From the NCBI GenBank assembly GCA_937884235.1, contig CALGBT010000475.1, positions 1 to 5,807 on the forward strand: 5,807 nucleotides of DNA. The letters run 5' to 3'. A program made the translations under genes and the position numbers. How positions within the stretch are numbered: the stretch's first letter is position 1; every line of letters starts with the position of its first letter. The notes beneath the pieces are model-generated. The model was not told where the DNA came from, made no database searches, and worked only from the letters and a program-made list of their open reading frames with translations. This document shows, piece by piece, positions 5,178 through 5,807 of the stretch. The stretch comes from an uncultured Pseudomonadota bacterium. Lineage in GTDB: Bacteria; Myxococcota_A; UBA9042; CAIXZC01.

Positions 5178-5807
5178 AGCGGTTTCTGCAGCGGCACCTC
5201 CCCACCCGTCTTAGCGCGTACGGACACGTGCTCACCAGCCATTTGCCGCTGCCCGTGCGCCGCCTGCCGCATGCCGCTCATCTGATCGTCACCTGGAGTT
5301 GCAACCTGAAATGTGGGGGCTGCGGAGCCTGGCAGCGAGCGCTTGAAGAGGAGCTTTCCGCAGCGCAGTGGGAAGAGGTATTCAGCCAGATCCCCTCCCT
5401 TGACATTGTCAAGATCATCGGTGGTGAACCATTTGCTCGCACCGACATTGCCGCCGTGGTGAACGGTATTCGCCGAGCCGTTGACCCCATGGTCCTGCAG
5501 CTGGTGACAAACGGGACTCTGACTGAGCAGATCGTCGCCTTCGCCCAGGACCACGCCTGGCCAAACCTCCACCTACGAGTTTCCCTCGATGGCCTGGGCA
5601 ATACCCATGACCGAGCGCGGGGCGTTCCAGGGACATTCGACCAGACCATGGCTACCCTTACAGCTCTGGCCGCGCTCCGGCAACGGCGCGACTTCCAGTT
5701 GGCGGTGAACTTCACGCTCACCGACGATAGCCTCCCGGACATGCGGGACCTCATTGACCGCTGCCGGACACTGGGCGTCGACGTGGTCCCGGGATTCAAA
5801 GTTCGCC
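5174..5807 (+). CDS. Radical SAM enzyme, N-terminal part (3' end beyond window)
   Basis: The frame is open from TTG 5174 to the right edge: 211 complete codons, with the C-terminus missing. A leader of about 36 residues containing several Arg and His precedes HLIVTWSCNLKCGGC, whose C43, C47 and C50 form the CxxxCxxC motif that binds the [4Fe-4S]-SAM cluster. GGEP (83-86), LVTNGT (110-115) and RVSLDG (135-140), followed by the THDRARGVPGTFD segment (144-156), are in the usual order of the MoaA/PqqE/SPASM-like radical SAM barrel. Whether a SPASM or other auxiliary cluster domain follows is not visible. The TTG overlaps the PP-loop stop as TTGA (4 nt), with GGGG at 5163-5166 as a weak Shine-Dalgarno, so coupled translation is likely. 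GTG at 5228 is an alternative start that would shorten the leader. The reaction and substrate are unknown; cooperation with the PP-loop protein is inferred from the overlap. Confidence 0.85.
   Translation, partial: MKRFLQRHLPTRLSAYGHVLTSHLPLPVRRLPHAAHLIVTWSCNLKCGGCGAWQRALEEELSAAQWEEVFSQIPSLDIVKIIGGEPFARTDIAAVVNGIRRAVDPMVLQLVTNGTLTEQIVAFAQDHAWPNLHLRVSLDGLGNTHDRARGVPGTFDQTMATLTALAALRQRRDFQLAVNFTLTDDSLPDMRDLIDRCRTLGVDVVPGFKVR

Noticed and set aside
4356..5807. QueC/QueE (preQ0 synthesis) identity for the PP-loop/radical SAM pair
   Set aside because: The PP-loop protein lacks the C-terminal four-cysteine zinc cluster of QueC. The radical SAM protein resembles the MoaA/PqqE type and is still open at 211 codons, about the total size of QueE. 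It is not formally excluded without a profile search.
1..5807. CRISPR arrays, tRNA/rRNA genes, insertion sequences
   Set aside because: No regularly spaced direct repeats, cloverleaf sequences, rRNA segments, transposase motifs or terminal inverted repeats were seen in reading both strands.

Overview
This is a bacterial chromosomal segment, moderately GC-rich, with strong GGAGG-type ribosome binding sites. The divergent left-hand gene encodes a lipoprotein with CDDG-x-F-C type cysteine modules, which from memory are common in Myxococcota, Bradymonadales and related former Deltaproteobacteria. The core gene order sucC-sucD-ndk-rlmN is also one I associate with that group. The lineage call is an inference and was not checked by any search.

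Layout. (1) Positions 1-402, minus strand: the N-terminal 134 codons of a secreted, cysteine-rich lipoprotein, cut by the left edge. (2) 403-607: a divergent intergenic region with possible promoters for both directions and two Shine-Dalgarno copies ahead of sucC. (3) 608-4174, plus strand: a tight housekeeping operon of sucC and sucD (succinyl-CoA synthetase beta and alpha), ndk (nucleoside diphosphate kinase) and rlmN (23S rRNA/tRNA A2 methyltransferase). Gaps are 15 nt, an 8-nt overlap, and 8 nt. (4) 4175-4355: a 181-bp intergenic region with a weak terminator-like hairpin, a near-consensus sigma70 promoter (TTGACA, 17 bp, TATCCT) and a structured 5' leader. (5) 4356 to the right edge: a two-gene unit of a PP-loop ATP pyrophosphatase-family protein overlapped 4 nt by a radical SAM enzyme cut by the right edge.

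How the genes work together. SucCD makes ATP or GTP from succinyl-CoA, and Ndk equilibrates the nucleotide pools, so the sucD/ndk overlap makes metabolic sense. RlmN appears to be carried in the same transcript as a housekeeping passenger.

The least explained part is the PP-loop/radical SAM pair. The PP-loop protein has an SGGLDST loop plus cysteines (C109, C112, C206) spaced much like the [4Fe-4S] ligands of the tRNA thiolases TtcA/TtuA. Its partner is a canonical CxxxCxxC radical SAM protein. The pair has its own promoter and is probably translationally coupled. I cannot name its substrate; sulfur insertion or adenylation-based chemistry on RNA, a cofactor or a peptide is conceivable. It is the best candidate here for an undescribed pathway.
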